DNA of 64,000 nt, taken from contig JAJEKV010000091.1 in NCBI GenBank assembly GCA_021234155.1, forward strand, positions 3,479,501 through 3,543,500, in the 5' to 3' direction. The notes beneath the pieces were generated by a model. That model searched no databases. It was not told the DNA's origin and was given only the letters and a program-made list of their open reading frames with translations. Made by a program: the position numbers and the translations under genes. This DNA comes from Isoetes taiwanensis (lineage: Eukaryota > Streptophyta > Lycopodiopsida > Isoetales > Isoetaceae). Shown here one piece after another: positions 1 through 9,316 of this stretch. How positions within the stretch are numbered: the stretch's first letter is position 1; the number at the start of each line of letters is the position of its first letter.

Positions 1-161
1 CACTTGGTAAAGCATTAGTAATCACTCTTTCTCTTGAGATCATTCATACTGTCCTCAAGTCAGCCCAACCTACAATCATAAAGTTAACTCATTAAAATAA
101 CATGCTCAAAGAATTAAATAAATCTAACTATACTAATTCTACCATAGATTTTTAAAATTCT

Positions 162-1742
162 CTAATGCAAAAAGAGGGACAAGCAAGCATGCTGGTCCCA
201 ATACCTCTTCAGATGCAGGACATTAATAGGATTTGGTAACAACATTCCTGAGGCAACTTCTTGTAACCAATATGAATTGGTACCTGCAGATTTCTGCACC
301 ACAAAAGGTCCCTCCCAAATATTATCAAATTTGCCAGCTGAGTCTTCTTTTGACTTGTTCCACTTGAGGACGAGTTCTCCTTCTCTAAAAGTGCCCTGTA
401 TTCTATGTGCAGCTTTGAATGCAGCCAGATCTTTGGCCTTTTTTAGCAAATTAGTATTCTCAGCCTCCATCCTATATTCATCTAGGTGCAGCAAGGCATC
501 CAATCTTTCCTGCAAGGCATGTTCAAAAGGTAAGCATAATTTATAAGCTAACCTCAGGGAAGGCCACTCAAGTTCCACTGGTATGACTGCCTCTATGCCA
601 TAGACCAAATTGAAGGGTGTATGATTTGTAGCTGTTTTGATAGTGACTCTATAAGCCCAAAGTGCATCCACTATTTTGACATGCCAATTCCTCTTGTTGA
701 CCTCAATTGTCTTCTGCAAGATATTTTTCAACACTTTGTTAGTGGCTTCAGCTTGTCCATTACCTTGGGGATAGTATGAGGAACTTTTGGTATGCTTGAC
801 CTTCAAGATGTCCAACAAGTTAGCAATAACTTCATTAACAAAAGGCGTGCCCCTATCAGAATGCAACTGAAAAGGAATACCAAACCTAGAACAAACATAC
901 TCATGTAAAAATCTTGCAGTTGTGGCAGCATTAGCCTGCCTCAAAGGTATAGCTTCTGCCCATTTAGTAAAATAATCTGTGGCCACAATAATATGTTGAT
1001 ATTGACCTGCAGAAGAAGGATTAATGGGACCAATATAATCTAATCCCCAAATTTGGAAGGGCCCTGGAGATATGATGGGATTAAGGGCAGCTGGAAGTAA
1101 AATTCTTTTGCCAAAGATTTGGCATTGATGGCAAGTTTTTATAATCTCATAACAATCTTTAAAAAAAAGAGGCCAATAGTATCCAGACACGAGAATCTTT
1201 TTTCTTGTAGTATCACCAGCAAAATGCCCTCCACAAATACCTTTGTGCATTTCCCGATGATTAGAAGCGGACTCATTTTCATCTACACACCTCAACAAGA
1301 CTCCATCTCGGTTGATTTTGCACAAGACATTGTCTATCATCTTGAATTGTCTGCATTTATCCTTGAGTCTCCTTTTTTGGTTTGAAGTGAGGCTTGAAGA
1401 GATGATTCCATGTTGTAAAAAGTTTCTAATAGGTTGTTGCCACCCACCATCAGCTTGATCTTCTAGAGTTACCTCTACATGAGCTCTTTGCCAAGTGAAA
1501 TGTCGTGCAGTATCCAACTCATCTTCATGGTCAAAAAATATATAAGGCAAATAAAGGCTAGGACTTCGTACCAAATGTAATTCTTTTACAGTAATATCAT
1601 AGCTTTGCAACTTACAAGCCCATCTTTGGATTTTTGGCTTACTGGTTGCCTTACCAAACAGTAGTCCCATTGGATTTTGCTTCATGTAGACTTGGACTTG
1701 ACTCTTCAGAAGCAAGTGTCCTTGCCTATTGATAAGAAACAT
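162..1742 (-). CDS. Integrase part of the pol polyprotein, element A
   Basis: A 526-residue open frame. The first ~55 residues are the tail of the degenerate gypsy RNase H. The integrase zinc-binding motif follows (His166, His173, Cys204, Cys207), then the catalytic core with Asp235 (LDYIGP), Asp296 (SDRGTP) and Glu332 (GQAEATNK). The last two are separated by 35 residues, as expected for a DDE integrase. A C-terminal GPF-type motif (EGPFVV, about 477-482) follows; no chromodomain is present. The role would be insertion of element cDNA into nuclear DNA. The frame opens inside the RNase H remnant, so in an intact element this would be part of a longer polyprotein; here it is separated by a frame break near 1743-1990. 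Catalytic residues look complete. Confidence 0.9.
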   Translation of the reverse strand: MFLINRQGHLLLKSQVQVYMKQNPMGLLFGKATSKPKIQRWACKLQSYDITVKELHLVRSPSLYLPYIFFDHEDELDTARHFTWQRAHVEVTLEDQADGGWQQPIRNFLQHGIISSSLTSNQKRRLKDKCRQFKMIDNVLCKINRDGVLLRCVDENESASNHREMHKGICGGHFAGDTTRKKILVSGYYWPLFFKDCYEIIKTCHQCQIFGKRILLPAALNPIISPGPFQIWGLDYIGPINPSSAGQYQHIIVATDYFTKWAEAIPLRQANAATTARFLHEYVCSRFGIPFQLHSDRGTPFVNEVIANLLDILKVKHTKSSSYYPQGNGQAEATNKVLKNILQKTIEVNKRNWHVKIVDALWAYRVTIKTATNHTPFNLVYGIEAVIPVELEWPSLRLAYKLCLPFEHALQERLDALLHLDEYRMEAENTNLLKKAKDLAAFKAAHRIQGTFREGELVLKWNKSKEDSAGKFDNIWEGPFVVQKSAGTNSYWLQEVASGMLLPNPINVLHLKRYWDQHACLSLFLH

Positions 1743-1990
1743 GAGGGCAGCAGCACTTTTTTCTATTCTAGTATATCTCTCCTCTAGAAGCGGACCATTG
1801 TTTACTTATGAACACTATGGTATGCTTATCCTGCAAAAATGGCTAACCCTATAGCTTTTTTAGTAACAGTAATATAAACTTCAAATGGCATATCCAAATC
1901 TGGTTTTCTCAAAAGTGTGGCTTCACATATGGATAGGATGAGGAAGTCAAAAGCCTCTTGGCATTCTGAAGTCCATGTGATAGATGCTTA
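1743..1990 (-). pseudogene. Degenerate gypsy-type RNase H (connection-like) segment, element A
   Basis: Between the reverse transcriptase and integrase frames, the minus strand still encodes the usual post-RT segment: a piece reading ATLLRKPDLDMPF and then FEVYITVTKKAIGLAIF. In an active gypsy RNase H the second piece would carry the first catalytic aspartate (as in YTDAS); here the place is occupied by ITVT. Frame breaks and stops interrupt it in A, and the same loss of the aspartate is seen in E (25990-26040). The domain therefore looks like a non-catalytic tether, with catalysis left to the RNase H upstream of RT. It continues into the first ~55 residues of the integrase frame. Confidence 0.65.
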
Positions 1991-4900
1991 CTTTCAGACT
2001 TGGAAAACTTACCTACCCTTGTCAACCTAGAAATGGGACTCAAAATATGAGCAAAATTAGGAATATACATTCTGAGAAAACTTGTCATACCAACAAAACT
2101 TTTGACCTGTTTTAGATTCTTGGGAGGTGCTAATTTTTTGAGAGCTTCAATTTTGTCTTGAGCAACTTGAATGCCTTGGCTGGATATTTCATGCCCTAAG
2201 AGTTGTCCTTTTGATGCAAAAAGGATGCATTTCTTTGGATTTAGATTGACTCCTGAACTCCTGCACAAAGAACAAATTTTTTCAAGTAGCTCCACATGAT
2301 TAGATGGATGAGAGCCTAAGCAAAGGTCATCTAAGTACACCCTGAACTCTTCAGCAGACATGGATTTGAAAATAACATCCATTGCCCTTTGGAAGGTAGC
2401 TGGAGCATTCATCAAACCAAAAGGCATTCTTTTCATAGCATATGTACCCCAGGGAGTGATAAAAGAAGTTTTTGGCTGGTCTTCTTCTTTGATGCTGATC
2501 TGATTGAATCCTGAGAATCCATCCAAAAATGAATACACTTCCTTACCTGCTACAGCATATAGGATCTCTTCTAAAAAAGGCAAAGGGTAACAATCCTTGA
2601 TGGTGGCTTTGTTGAGATCTCGGTAATCAATGCAAATTCTTAAGGTACCACTTTTCTTCTCTACAGGAACAATGCAAGATACCCATTCTGGATTAATGAT
2701 TTCAATAATCACACCTGCATCTAACATCTTATTCAATTCATCCTTTATTAATCCCATAAGTGAAGCATTAATCCTCCTTAATTTTTTAAAAACAAGTTTA
2801 CAACCTTCCTTGATTTTAATTTCAAATTGGCATACCTCAGCTTTGATACCTGATAGTTCTGAATAGTCCCAAGCAAATACATCTTTTCTTTCTTCAAAAA
2901 ACATTTGTATGCTCTCCCTGTTTTGATATTCAATCAGATCTCCAACAAACAGAGTTCTAGGTGTACCATTTTTTGTGATCACAATCTCTTCAGTATCTTT
3001 TTTTTCTGATGCATCAATGGTCAAAATAGGACAGAGTGCTTTTACTTCATTGTCATCAAGGTCATCTTCAGGAATAGCTCCCTCAGTCAAATGTGACATG
3101 AGAGTTTCCCTACACAGGGCATCAGCCTCAAATTTTTTTTCTCTTGGGATATGAGTGATTCTCCATGAAGCAAAACTTGAGAGCACTCCCATTGCCTGAT
3201 TCTTCAAAAGCTCCATATCTGTATTTTTTGTTTGATAATCTCCTGAAACTTGTCTGCAAATTAATTGTGAATCACCATAAATATGGATATTGGCAATATC
3301 CATAGCTTTGGCTTCTTGAAGACCTGCAATCAAAGCTTTATATTCTGCCACATTAGAAGTGACTTGAGGAAAAATTCTTCCTACCTTAGCTAAGAGTTTG
3401 TGAGAAGAATCTTTCAAAATAGCAGCAGATGATGCAACATTTAGTTTTTTAGAGATACCTCCATCAAACCATAAAAAACCTGTTGGTCCTTGTTTGCTGG
3501 GAAGTGCACACTCCATAATAAGGGGAACCATTTCATATTTTCTTGGTCTTGTGTTTTTTAACCTGTAAGATCCCAAAGACTCCTCAATTAGCATTTCTTT
3601 AATAAAGTTTACCTCTTCTTTGGAGTCATAGGAGCCTTCTTGGTTGTAAATAGTAGCAGTTTGAGAGCCATTGGAGATGATACATCTCCCTTGAGACCAA
3701 ACTGGCCTAGCATCCACAGTAGCTAACCACCTCCTCCCTAAAAGTAGGTCATAGATATCAGATTCATCTCCTATATCTTCAAAAGCCACCACAATAAAGT
3801 TAGCAGCTACAGTTATGCCTTCTGTATTAACAGGCACTTTAGTCACCACACCAATAGGAGTAATTTTAGCATTATAAAAAGATCTTAGTAATATAGAAGC
3901 TCTCTTGTCCACCTCGAAACCACACTTCTTCATAATGTGATATGGCATGATGTTTAGAGGAGATCCCCCATCAAGTAATACATTGGAAAAGGTAAAACCT
4001 CCTAGGGCAGCTGAACATGTAAATGATCCAGGATCTTCTTCATTCTGTGCTAGAATAAGATCAGTGGCATCAGTAAAGTTTATACAAGCATTTAATTGTT
4101 CACCACTAGTTTGCTGGAGCACCCTTTTTCTGTAGCTGGGTGCAATCTTTAACAATGTGAAAAGATCCACACTCACCTTAGAATTTTTGAGCAAGATATC
4201 CACTTCATCAAGGTCCTGGTCTTTCTTACCAAATTTTTGCTGTGGAGGTGGAGCTATCACTTGAGCAGGTGTTTCCATTGTAGGTGAGGGAGACCTAGCT
4301 GTGGGATGTCTACTCGATTCAGCATGTGTATTGACTTCATTCATGGCATAAACTGGAATGGAAGGGTGATGATCATAATGTGCATCAGTAGCATCAGGGT
4401 AAAAAGGATCATGGCCATGGTGGGAGATATGGTGCTTATCAGGCAAGGTAGAGAGCATTTGAGTCAGATCAGTAGTTTTGGCAAAAACTTTGTATATGGA
4501 ATCGAATCCTTCAGCAGCTTGGATCTTAAGCAATTTCCTTTGGATATCTGGTCTCCTTTCCAGACCATTGATGAAAGCAGTTACTAAAAAAAGTGTGGGA
4601 ATTGTGACCTGTGCTCTTTGACACCTGCTCATAAATGTGCTAAATCTTTCTTTGTACTGATTCACACTCTCTCCTGCATGTATAGAAAAACTTTGCAATT
4701 CATTAACCAAATCTTTGGGAGTAGCTAACTTACCAAACCTGTCCAGGAATTTCTTGATGAGTTCATCCCATGAGGTGGTACCCATTAACTTCTCATAAGT
4801 TAACCAAGCACCAGCTTCACTCTCATCTTTGAAACATTTTTCAAATTCTGAAAGCTTGCATCCTTTCTTGAAACCATAATCCCTGTAATAGTCTTCAAAT

Positions 4901-5100
4901 ATTCTCAAAAAGTTGTTAGCACTCATGCTGGAATCAAAGGTAGGCAAAGGAACAGGGACATTCAACTCAAACTGGTATGGCATGTTTTGAAGTAAGCTAG
5001 CTGAGAAACTTGAAGGCAATGGCCTTTCTCTGCAATGATCTGATACATCAACATCTTCCAATGGTTCTGATTCTGCTGGAAATTTTTGCTTTGGAGCCAT
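1909..5100 (-). CDS. Gag-protease-RNase H-reverse transcriptase polyprotein, element A
   Basis: One open frame of about 1063 residues from the ATG at 5100 (MAPKQKF, the start shared by all copies). The frame stays open upstream to 5139 only through a non-ATG codon and the primer binding site. Residue numbers below count from 5139. Gag: 14-270, with the retrotransposon capsid region about 110-230. Protease: LLDGGS, Asp390. RNase H of the plant/archaeal type: about 553-685, with Asp559, Glu599, Asp623 and Asp673 all present. Reverse transcriptase: about 760-1040, with Asp873 (FLDGFSG) and YLDD at 935-938. The nucleocapsid zinc knuckles present in B and D are absent through an in-frame deletion near residue 266. 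The RNase H lies before RT, not after it. The frame ends in a shifted tail after residue 1050. Confidence 0.9.
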   Translation of the reverse strand: MAPKQKFPAESEPLEDVDVSDHCRERPLPSSFSASLLQNMPYQFELNVPVPLPTFDSSMSANNFLRIFEDYYRDYGFKKGCKLSEFEKCFKDESEAGAWLTYEKLMGTTSWDELIKKFLDRFGKLATPKDLVNELQSFSIHAGESVNQYKERFSTFMSRCQRAQVTIPTLFLVTAFINGLERRPDIQRKLLKIQAAEGFDSIYKVFAKTTDLTQMLSTLPDKHHISHHGHDPFYPDATDAHYDHHPSIPVYAMNEVNTHAESSRHPTARSPSPTMETPAQVIAPPPQQKFGKKDQDLDEVDILLKNSKVSVDLFTLLKIAPSYRKRVLQQTSGEQLNACINFTDATDLILAQNEEDPGSFTCSAALGGFTFSNVLLDGGSPLNIMPYHIMKKCGFEVDKRASILLRSFYNAKITPIGVVTKVPVNTEGITVAANFIVVAFEDIGDESDIYDLLLGRRWLATVDARPVWSQGRCIISNGSQTATIYNQEGSYDSKEEVNFIKEMLIEESLGSYRLKNTRPRKYEMVPLIMECALPSKQGPTGFLWFDGGISKKLNVASSAAILKDSSHKLLAKVGRIFPQVTSNVAEYKALIAGLQEAKAMDIANIHIYGDSQLICRQVSGDYQTKNTDMELLKNQAMGVLSSFASWRITHIPREKKFEADALCRETLMSHLTEGAIPEDDLDDNEVKALCPILTIDASEKKDTEEIVITKNGTPRTLFVGDLIEYQNRESIQMFFEERKDVFAWDYSELSGIKAEVCQFEIKIKEGCKLVFKKLRRINASLMGLIKDELNKMLDAGVIIEIINPEWVSCIVPVEKKSGTLRICIDYRDLNKATIKDCYPLPFLEEILYAVAGKEVYSFLDGFSGFNQISIKEEDQPKTSFITPWGTYAMKRMPFGLMNAPATFQRAMDVIFKSMSAEEFRVYLDDLCLGSHPSNHVELLEKICSLCRSSGVNLNPKKCILFASKGQLLGHEISSQGIQVAQDKIEALKKLAPPKNLKQVKSFVGMTSFLRMYIPNFAHILSPISRLTRVGKFSKSESKHLSHGLQNAKRLLTSSSYPYVKPHF

Positions 5101-5120
5101 GAGTTCTGAGATCCAGGAAG

Positions 5121-5138
5121 ATCTCGGTAGGACCTCCA
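5121..5138 (-). other. Primer binding site (tRNA-Gln type), element A
   Basis: On the plus strand the bases read ATCTCGGTAGGACCTCCA, which is the 3' end expected of a plant tRNA-Gln including its CCA. On the element strand this is the site where that tRNA would prime minus-strand DNA synthesis. It is three bases from the LTR edge at 5142. The tRNA assignment is from memory of tRNA-Gln 3' ends, not from a search. Confidence 0.75.
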
Positions 5139-5141
5139 AAA

Positions 5142-7134
5142 TGTTGACCCTAAACCTGGCTTAAAGGTCAACCACAAGAAACCAATTCGAGTTTTCACTC
5201 AAATTGGGGTTAGGACCTCCAGATCACTTAAGGTGATCAGTCTATGCAAGAAAATTCCAAAGATAAGTTCAGAAAGTTTGAGTTCTATACCTTTCCCATT
5301 TCCAGAAAATGGCACCTTTGCCAAAACAATTGTGGTGTTGAGATGCAAATCGATTTTTTAAGTCAGACGCTGTAGACTTGGTCAAAAAAGTTGTAGGTAA
5401 CCAACAGTAAAGCCTCTGACCAAGTCAGAAACTTAATCTGTGAGTTATTCGAGCTCAAAGTGAGGTCAAATTTTGGTCAATAGAGGTCAAATGTAGAAAA
5501 CAGTGATCAGAGATTGAGATTTGGAGTTGCCAATCATCTTTTTGAGAATTTCCAAAGCAGATAGGTTGCAATGGTGCTAGGGAAGAGAGGCAAGTAGTCA
5601 AATCCTCATTTGGATGTGTAGACGTATTTTTTGTGACTAGATTTGGCAAAATACAGTCAAAGCTGTTCAAACCCGAGAGCAATTTTTTTGAATTTGAGCT
5701 ATACTTGGTATTTTTGAATGATTCCAACTCCTTTGGCTCTCATAACACCCAAGGATAGGTGGCAGATAGGCCAAAGGTGCTAAAAGCACTCAGGGATTTT
5801 TCTGTAGAATTTTTTGTGGCAATAATTGCTAAGAAAAATATCAGAGACGAATTCAACAACTTGACAGTCAATTTGGATTGATATGAAGGTAAATATATCA
5901 AGATAACAACAGATAAGGATGCTTCATGGTCTCAAGTACAAGAAAATAATCATCAAAAGTCATAAGGTAATTTCTGAAAGTAATGTCAACTAAATCTTGT
6001 AGATCCAGTTGAGGAGAGCTCAAGAACTTCAAGGATCGTCCAGATCTTGCTCAGCAATGATCAATGTATGATCTGAATACTTCTGGGCCTTCGAAAAATG
6101 TCGTGATTGTGGTTCCTCTGTATATAGTTTCGAATTGCGGTTCCAGTGATTTTAGGTAATAAATTTAGGCTTAATTTGTTGCTTAGATTCCGGAATTCAA
6201 AGATAGAGTGATTTCAGCAAGGATGGAGCGCGGGAAGGCGTGATTCGAGCCATTCTTCTATTTTTAGGGTTCTTCAGCTGTATTTCTGAGGATTTCGCGC
6301 GATACGGTTCCGTATTTTTAAAGGAATATGCCTGGAATATGCCGTATTTGGCCATTTTTAAAAGCTTGGCCAATGGTTTGGAGGTTTTTACCCATAGAAT
6401 ATTAGAAGAGATCATAGCCCATTGACCATAGAGAAGAATGTCTACACATGTAGAAGAATAAGGAATCTTTGGGGCATCTTTGGACAAAGTCAGGAATATG
6501 CCACTATGAATGTGATGACACAAGAATGGAAGCAAAATAAATCATGAAGGAACATTCGAGGAGGGGCAAGGGAAATAATAGGGAATGGCATTTTTGGAAT
6601 TTATAGCAAAACAAGCATGGCAAAAGAGTGAACAATGGGTAGGAAAACAATATTGAGCCAAGGGTGCAAAAATGGGGGGTAGTGGGGTAAATGTTTATGA
6701 CAAGAAAAAGCAATTTTTGAAGGCAATGGTGTAAAGTGGTCAAGAAGAGTAAATGGGGGAAATGTCATGGGGTAGTTGGCAAATAAGTTGTGGATATGAA
6801 AAAAAAGGCTAGGCAAGGTGGATGACAAGGATGGAACCATATACAAAGGAGTCTTCCAAACTTTCAACTTCCAAACTTCAAATAATATCTTCCAAACTTC
6901 ATAACCCAGAATCTTCTAGAGCATATTCCTGACTCAGCATTTAACTTCAAATAAAGTACCTCTTGTGAAGTTTGAACCTTGAGCACCTTTTGACTTGAAG
7001 CATGAACATCTTTTGACCTCCATAACAATGTTGAATGACAAGAATCTTCCAAGCTTTGACCTAGTCTTCTAAAATGAGTTGACCTAGTTTGAATAAATAG
7101 ATCTCCATTAGCATGTTGCCCTTTGGGGGCAACA
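5142..7134 (-). repeat. 5' LTR of element A (family 1)
   Basis: A 1993-bp LTR bounded on the plus strand by TGTTGACC and GGGCAACA. The same ends occur at 33329-35316, 40997-42979 and, more divergent, at 18002-19897 and (plus orientation) 28575-30519. In the element's direction it starts with an 8-bp inverted repeat (TGTTGCCC/GGGCAACA at 7114-7134) and has a TATA box about 1 kb in. Its last 100 bp hold an inverted repeat (GATCAC...GTGATC, 5222-5238) and a copy of the first 11 bases of the primer binding site (5211-5221). Purine/pyrimidine-rich stretches at 6540-6850 create several shadow reading frames but no convincing gene. Confidence 0.9.
6120..6127 (-). promoter_or_regulatory. Probable TATA box of the family-1 LTR promoter
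   Basis: The minus strand reads CTATATAC. About 30 bases downstream on that strand is a block reading GAAGGCCCAGAA (6081-6092), which is kept at the same relative place in the family-2 LTRs, for example 11357-11368 next to TATA at 11395-11401. This arrangement is what a core promoter and start site would look like; no transcript data support it here. Confidence 0.5.
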
Positions 7135-7758
7135 GAACCAAATGCAAAGTTTGGGTTTTCAGTATGGGTCCAGATTGTTTCCTCTTTGATGCCTAGTCTG
7201 CTCAGATCGTACACCCATAGTCCTTTATTTACATCATTATCATCCTTTTGTAGAAATTTCCTGATTTCAGGGCAGTTTATGGATGCAAGGTCATCCATGT
7301 ATCTGAATGTGAACTTGAGCTTTTGGATAATGTCATCTCTTCCTTGTATGGCCAGATTCTTGATAAAGTTAAGCTCATACCAAGCTAAATACAAGTTACA
7401 CCAGCAGGGGCTACATGCGAACCCCATGGGAATGCCACTTATCTGTTTCCAAAATCTTCCACCCATTTTAATGAAGCAATTGGTAAGCAGCCACTTATTC
7501 ATATTACAGAATTTTTCCTTGCTCATGTAAGACCAACATTTACCTGTGGGATCCTGATTGAACCATTTGACTGTGAAGTCATCCATTGTGCCCTTCTTTA
7601 GCCATAACTTAAATCTTTTATTTTTGGACTGCATGTATTTCCAAGTAGCGCCAGCTAGCATATCCATGGTGTGGCATATGCCTTCATTTCCGTCCAACGG
7701 TATACTTTCATAACATTTGGTTATGTCAGCCACAAATAAATCTGTAATCTTAAGAGGC
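7135..7758 (-). pseudogene. Fragment of an rvt-like cellular reverse transcriptase gene
   Basis: About 208 open codons with reverse transcriptase motifs unlike those of the neighbouring gypsy elements: motif A LFVADITKCYESIP, motif B GIPMGFACSPCWCNLYL and motif C YMDDL (positions about 8-21, 109-125 and 154-158). The long spacer between motifs A and B and the wording of motif B recall rvt, the single-copy reverse transcriptase-related genes of fungi, plants and protists; a Penelope-type element is the alternative. The 5' half is missing: at 7758/7759 the sequence switches to element B's RT, out of frame. The 3' side stops at the target site (GAACC) of element A. The remaining codons of the gene are found at 32943-33328 beside copy A'. 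Open frame continuing to 6864 is LTR sequence, not part of the gene. Confidence 0.7.
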
Positions 7759-9310
7759 ATGAGTACACCTCTTTCCCTGCTACAGCATATAAGATTTCTT
7801 CTAAAAAAGGCAAGGGATAGCAGTCCTTGATGGTGGCTTTGTTGAGGTCTCGATAATCAATACAGATCCTTAAGGCACCACTTTTTTTCTCTACAGGTAC
7901 AATGCAAGACACCCATTCTGGATTAATGATCTCAATAATAACACCTGCATCTAGCATTTTATCCAACTCATCTTTAATCAGTCCCATCAATGAAGCATTA
8001 ATTCTTCTCAGTTTTTGAAAAACAGGTTTACAACCTTCCTTAATCTTGATTTCAAATTGGCATACCTCAGCTTTAATTCCAGTAAGCTCAGAATAATCCC
8101 AAGCAAACACATCCTTCCTTTCTTCAAAGAACATTTGTATATTCTCCCTATTTTGGTATTCAATTAGATCTCCAACAAACAGGGTTCTAGTTTTACCATT
8201 TTTTGTAATGGTAATCTCTTCAGTATCCTTTTCTTCTGATGCATTAATGGTTAGAATAGGACAAAGAGCTTTTACCTCACTAGCATCAAGGTCTTCCTCT
8301 GGAATAGCTCCCTCAGTTAGGTGTGCCATGAGAGTTTCCCTGCATAGGGTATCAGCTTCCACATTTTATTCTCTTGGTATGTGAGTAATCTCCCATGAAG
8401 CAAAACTCGAAAGCACTCCCATTACTTGGTTTTTTAAGAGCTCCATGTCTGCATTTTTTGTTTGGTAATCTCCTGAAACTTGTCTACAAATTAATTGTGA
8501 GTCACCAAAAATGTGAATGTTGGCAATATCCATAGCTTTGGCTTCCTGAAGACCTGCAATCAAAGCCTTATATTCTGCTACATTAGATGTAATTTGGGGG
8601 AATATCCTCCCTACTTTAGCTAAAAGTTTATGAGAGGAATCTTTTAGAATAGCAGCAGATGATGCAATATTTAGTTTTTTAGAAATACCTCCATCAAACC
8701 ATAAGAATCCTGATGGCCCTTGTTTGCTGGGAAGTGCACATTCCATGATGAGAGGGACTGTTTCATATTTCCTTGGTCTTGTATTTTGTATTCTGTAAAA
8801 TCCCAAAGGTTCTTCAATTAGCATTTCCTTAATAAAATTTACCTCCTCACTGGAACCATAGGAGCCATCTTGATTATAGATTGTAGCAGTCTGAGAGCCA
8901 TTGGAGATGGTACATCTCCCTTGAGACCAAACTGGTCTAGCATCCACAGTGGCTAACCACCTCCTTCCTAAAAGTAAATCATAGATATCAGACTCATCCC
9001 CTATGTCTTCAAAAGCCACCACAATAAAGTTGGCAGCCACAGTTATACCCTTTGTATTAACCGGCACTTTAGTTACCACACCAATGGGAGTGATCTTAGC
9101 ATTATAAAAGGATCTCAATAGTATAGAAGCTTTCTTGTCCACCTCGAAACCACATTTCTTCATAATGTGATATGGCATAATATTTAGGGGAGATCCCCCA
9201 TCAAGTAAGACATTTGAGAAGGTATAACCTCCTAAAGTAGCTGAACATGTGAATGCACCAGGGTCTTCTTCATTCTGTGCTAGAACAAGGTTAGTGGCAA
9301 CAAGGTTAGA
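7759..9310 (-). pseudogene. Protease-RNase H-RT (N-terminal part) of element B
   Basis: One frame interrupted by an in-frame TAA at 8363-8365. From the 5' side: protease with LLDGGSPLNI and a DIYDLLLGRRWL region; plant/archaeal RNase H with WFDGG, NVAEYKAL, FGDSQL and, after the stop, EADTL; then the RT N-terminal part up to GKEVYS. In element A the stop position is a lysine codon in IPREKKFEADAL. RT motif C is not encoded because the element ends before it. The domain order (RNase H before RT) is the same as in A. The frame is not continuous with B's gag, owing to a deletion and a small duplication (two copies of ACAAGGTTAGTGGCAAC) near 9285-9330. Confidence 0.85.
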
Positions 9311-9316
9311 ACAAGG

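Larger units (their letters stand above)
1..7134 (-). mobile_element. Tat-like Ty3/gypsy retrotransposon A, 3' end cut by window
   Basis: Read on the minus strand the order is 5' LTR (7134-5142), primer binding site, gag, protease, plant/archaeal-type RNase H, reverse transcriptase, degenerate gypsy-type RNase H, integrase, then 3' UTR (161-1) running off the window. The extra RNase H and lack of a chromodomain fit the Tat side of plant Ty3/gypsy elements. The copy at 33329-42979 shows what is missing at the left. The reading frame is broken only around 1740-2000, so this copy is nearly intact. It sits in an rvt-like gene fragment, which resumes at 7135 with the target-site sequence GAACC. 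Confidence 0.9.

Noticed and set aside
5101-5139. Upstream start of the Gag frame at 5139
   Set aside because: It relies on a TTG codon and reads through the primer binding site. The ATG at 5100 is shared by all gag copies.
6504-6867. Overlapping 79- and 88-residue frames, repeated at 34688, 42349 and 45867
   Set aside because: They lie in the U3 part of the LTR, are rich in Phe, Leu, Pro and His from a purine-rich strand, and have no domain. They recur only because the LTR recurs.
6864-7134. C-terminal extension of the rvt-like frame (about 90 residues)
   Set aside because: It is LTR sequence of element A read through by chance after the insertion site. The true continuation of the gene is at 32943-33328.
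6864-7760. rvt-like gene captured as cargo inside an LTR element
   Set aside because: The GAACC target duplication around A' shows that the LTR element entered the gene, not the reverse. For element B the join is out of frame and there is no B 3' LTR beyond it.
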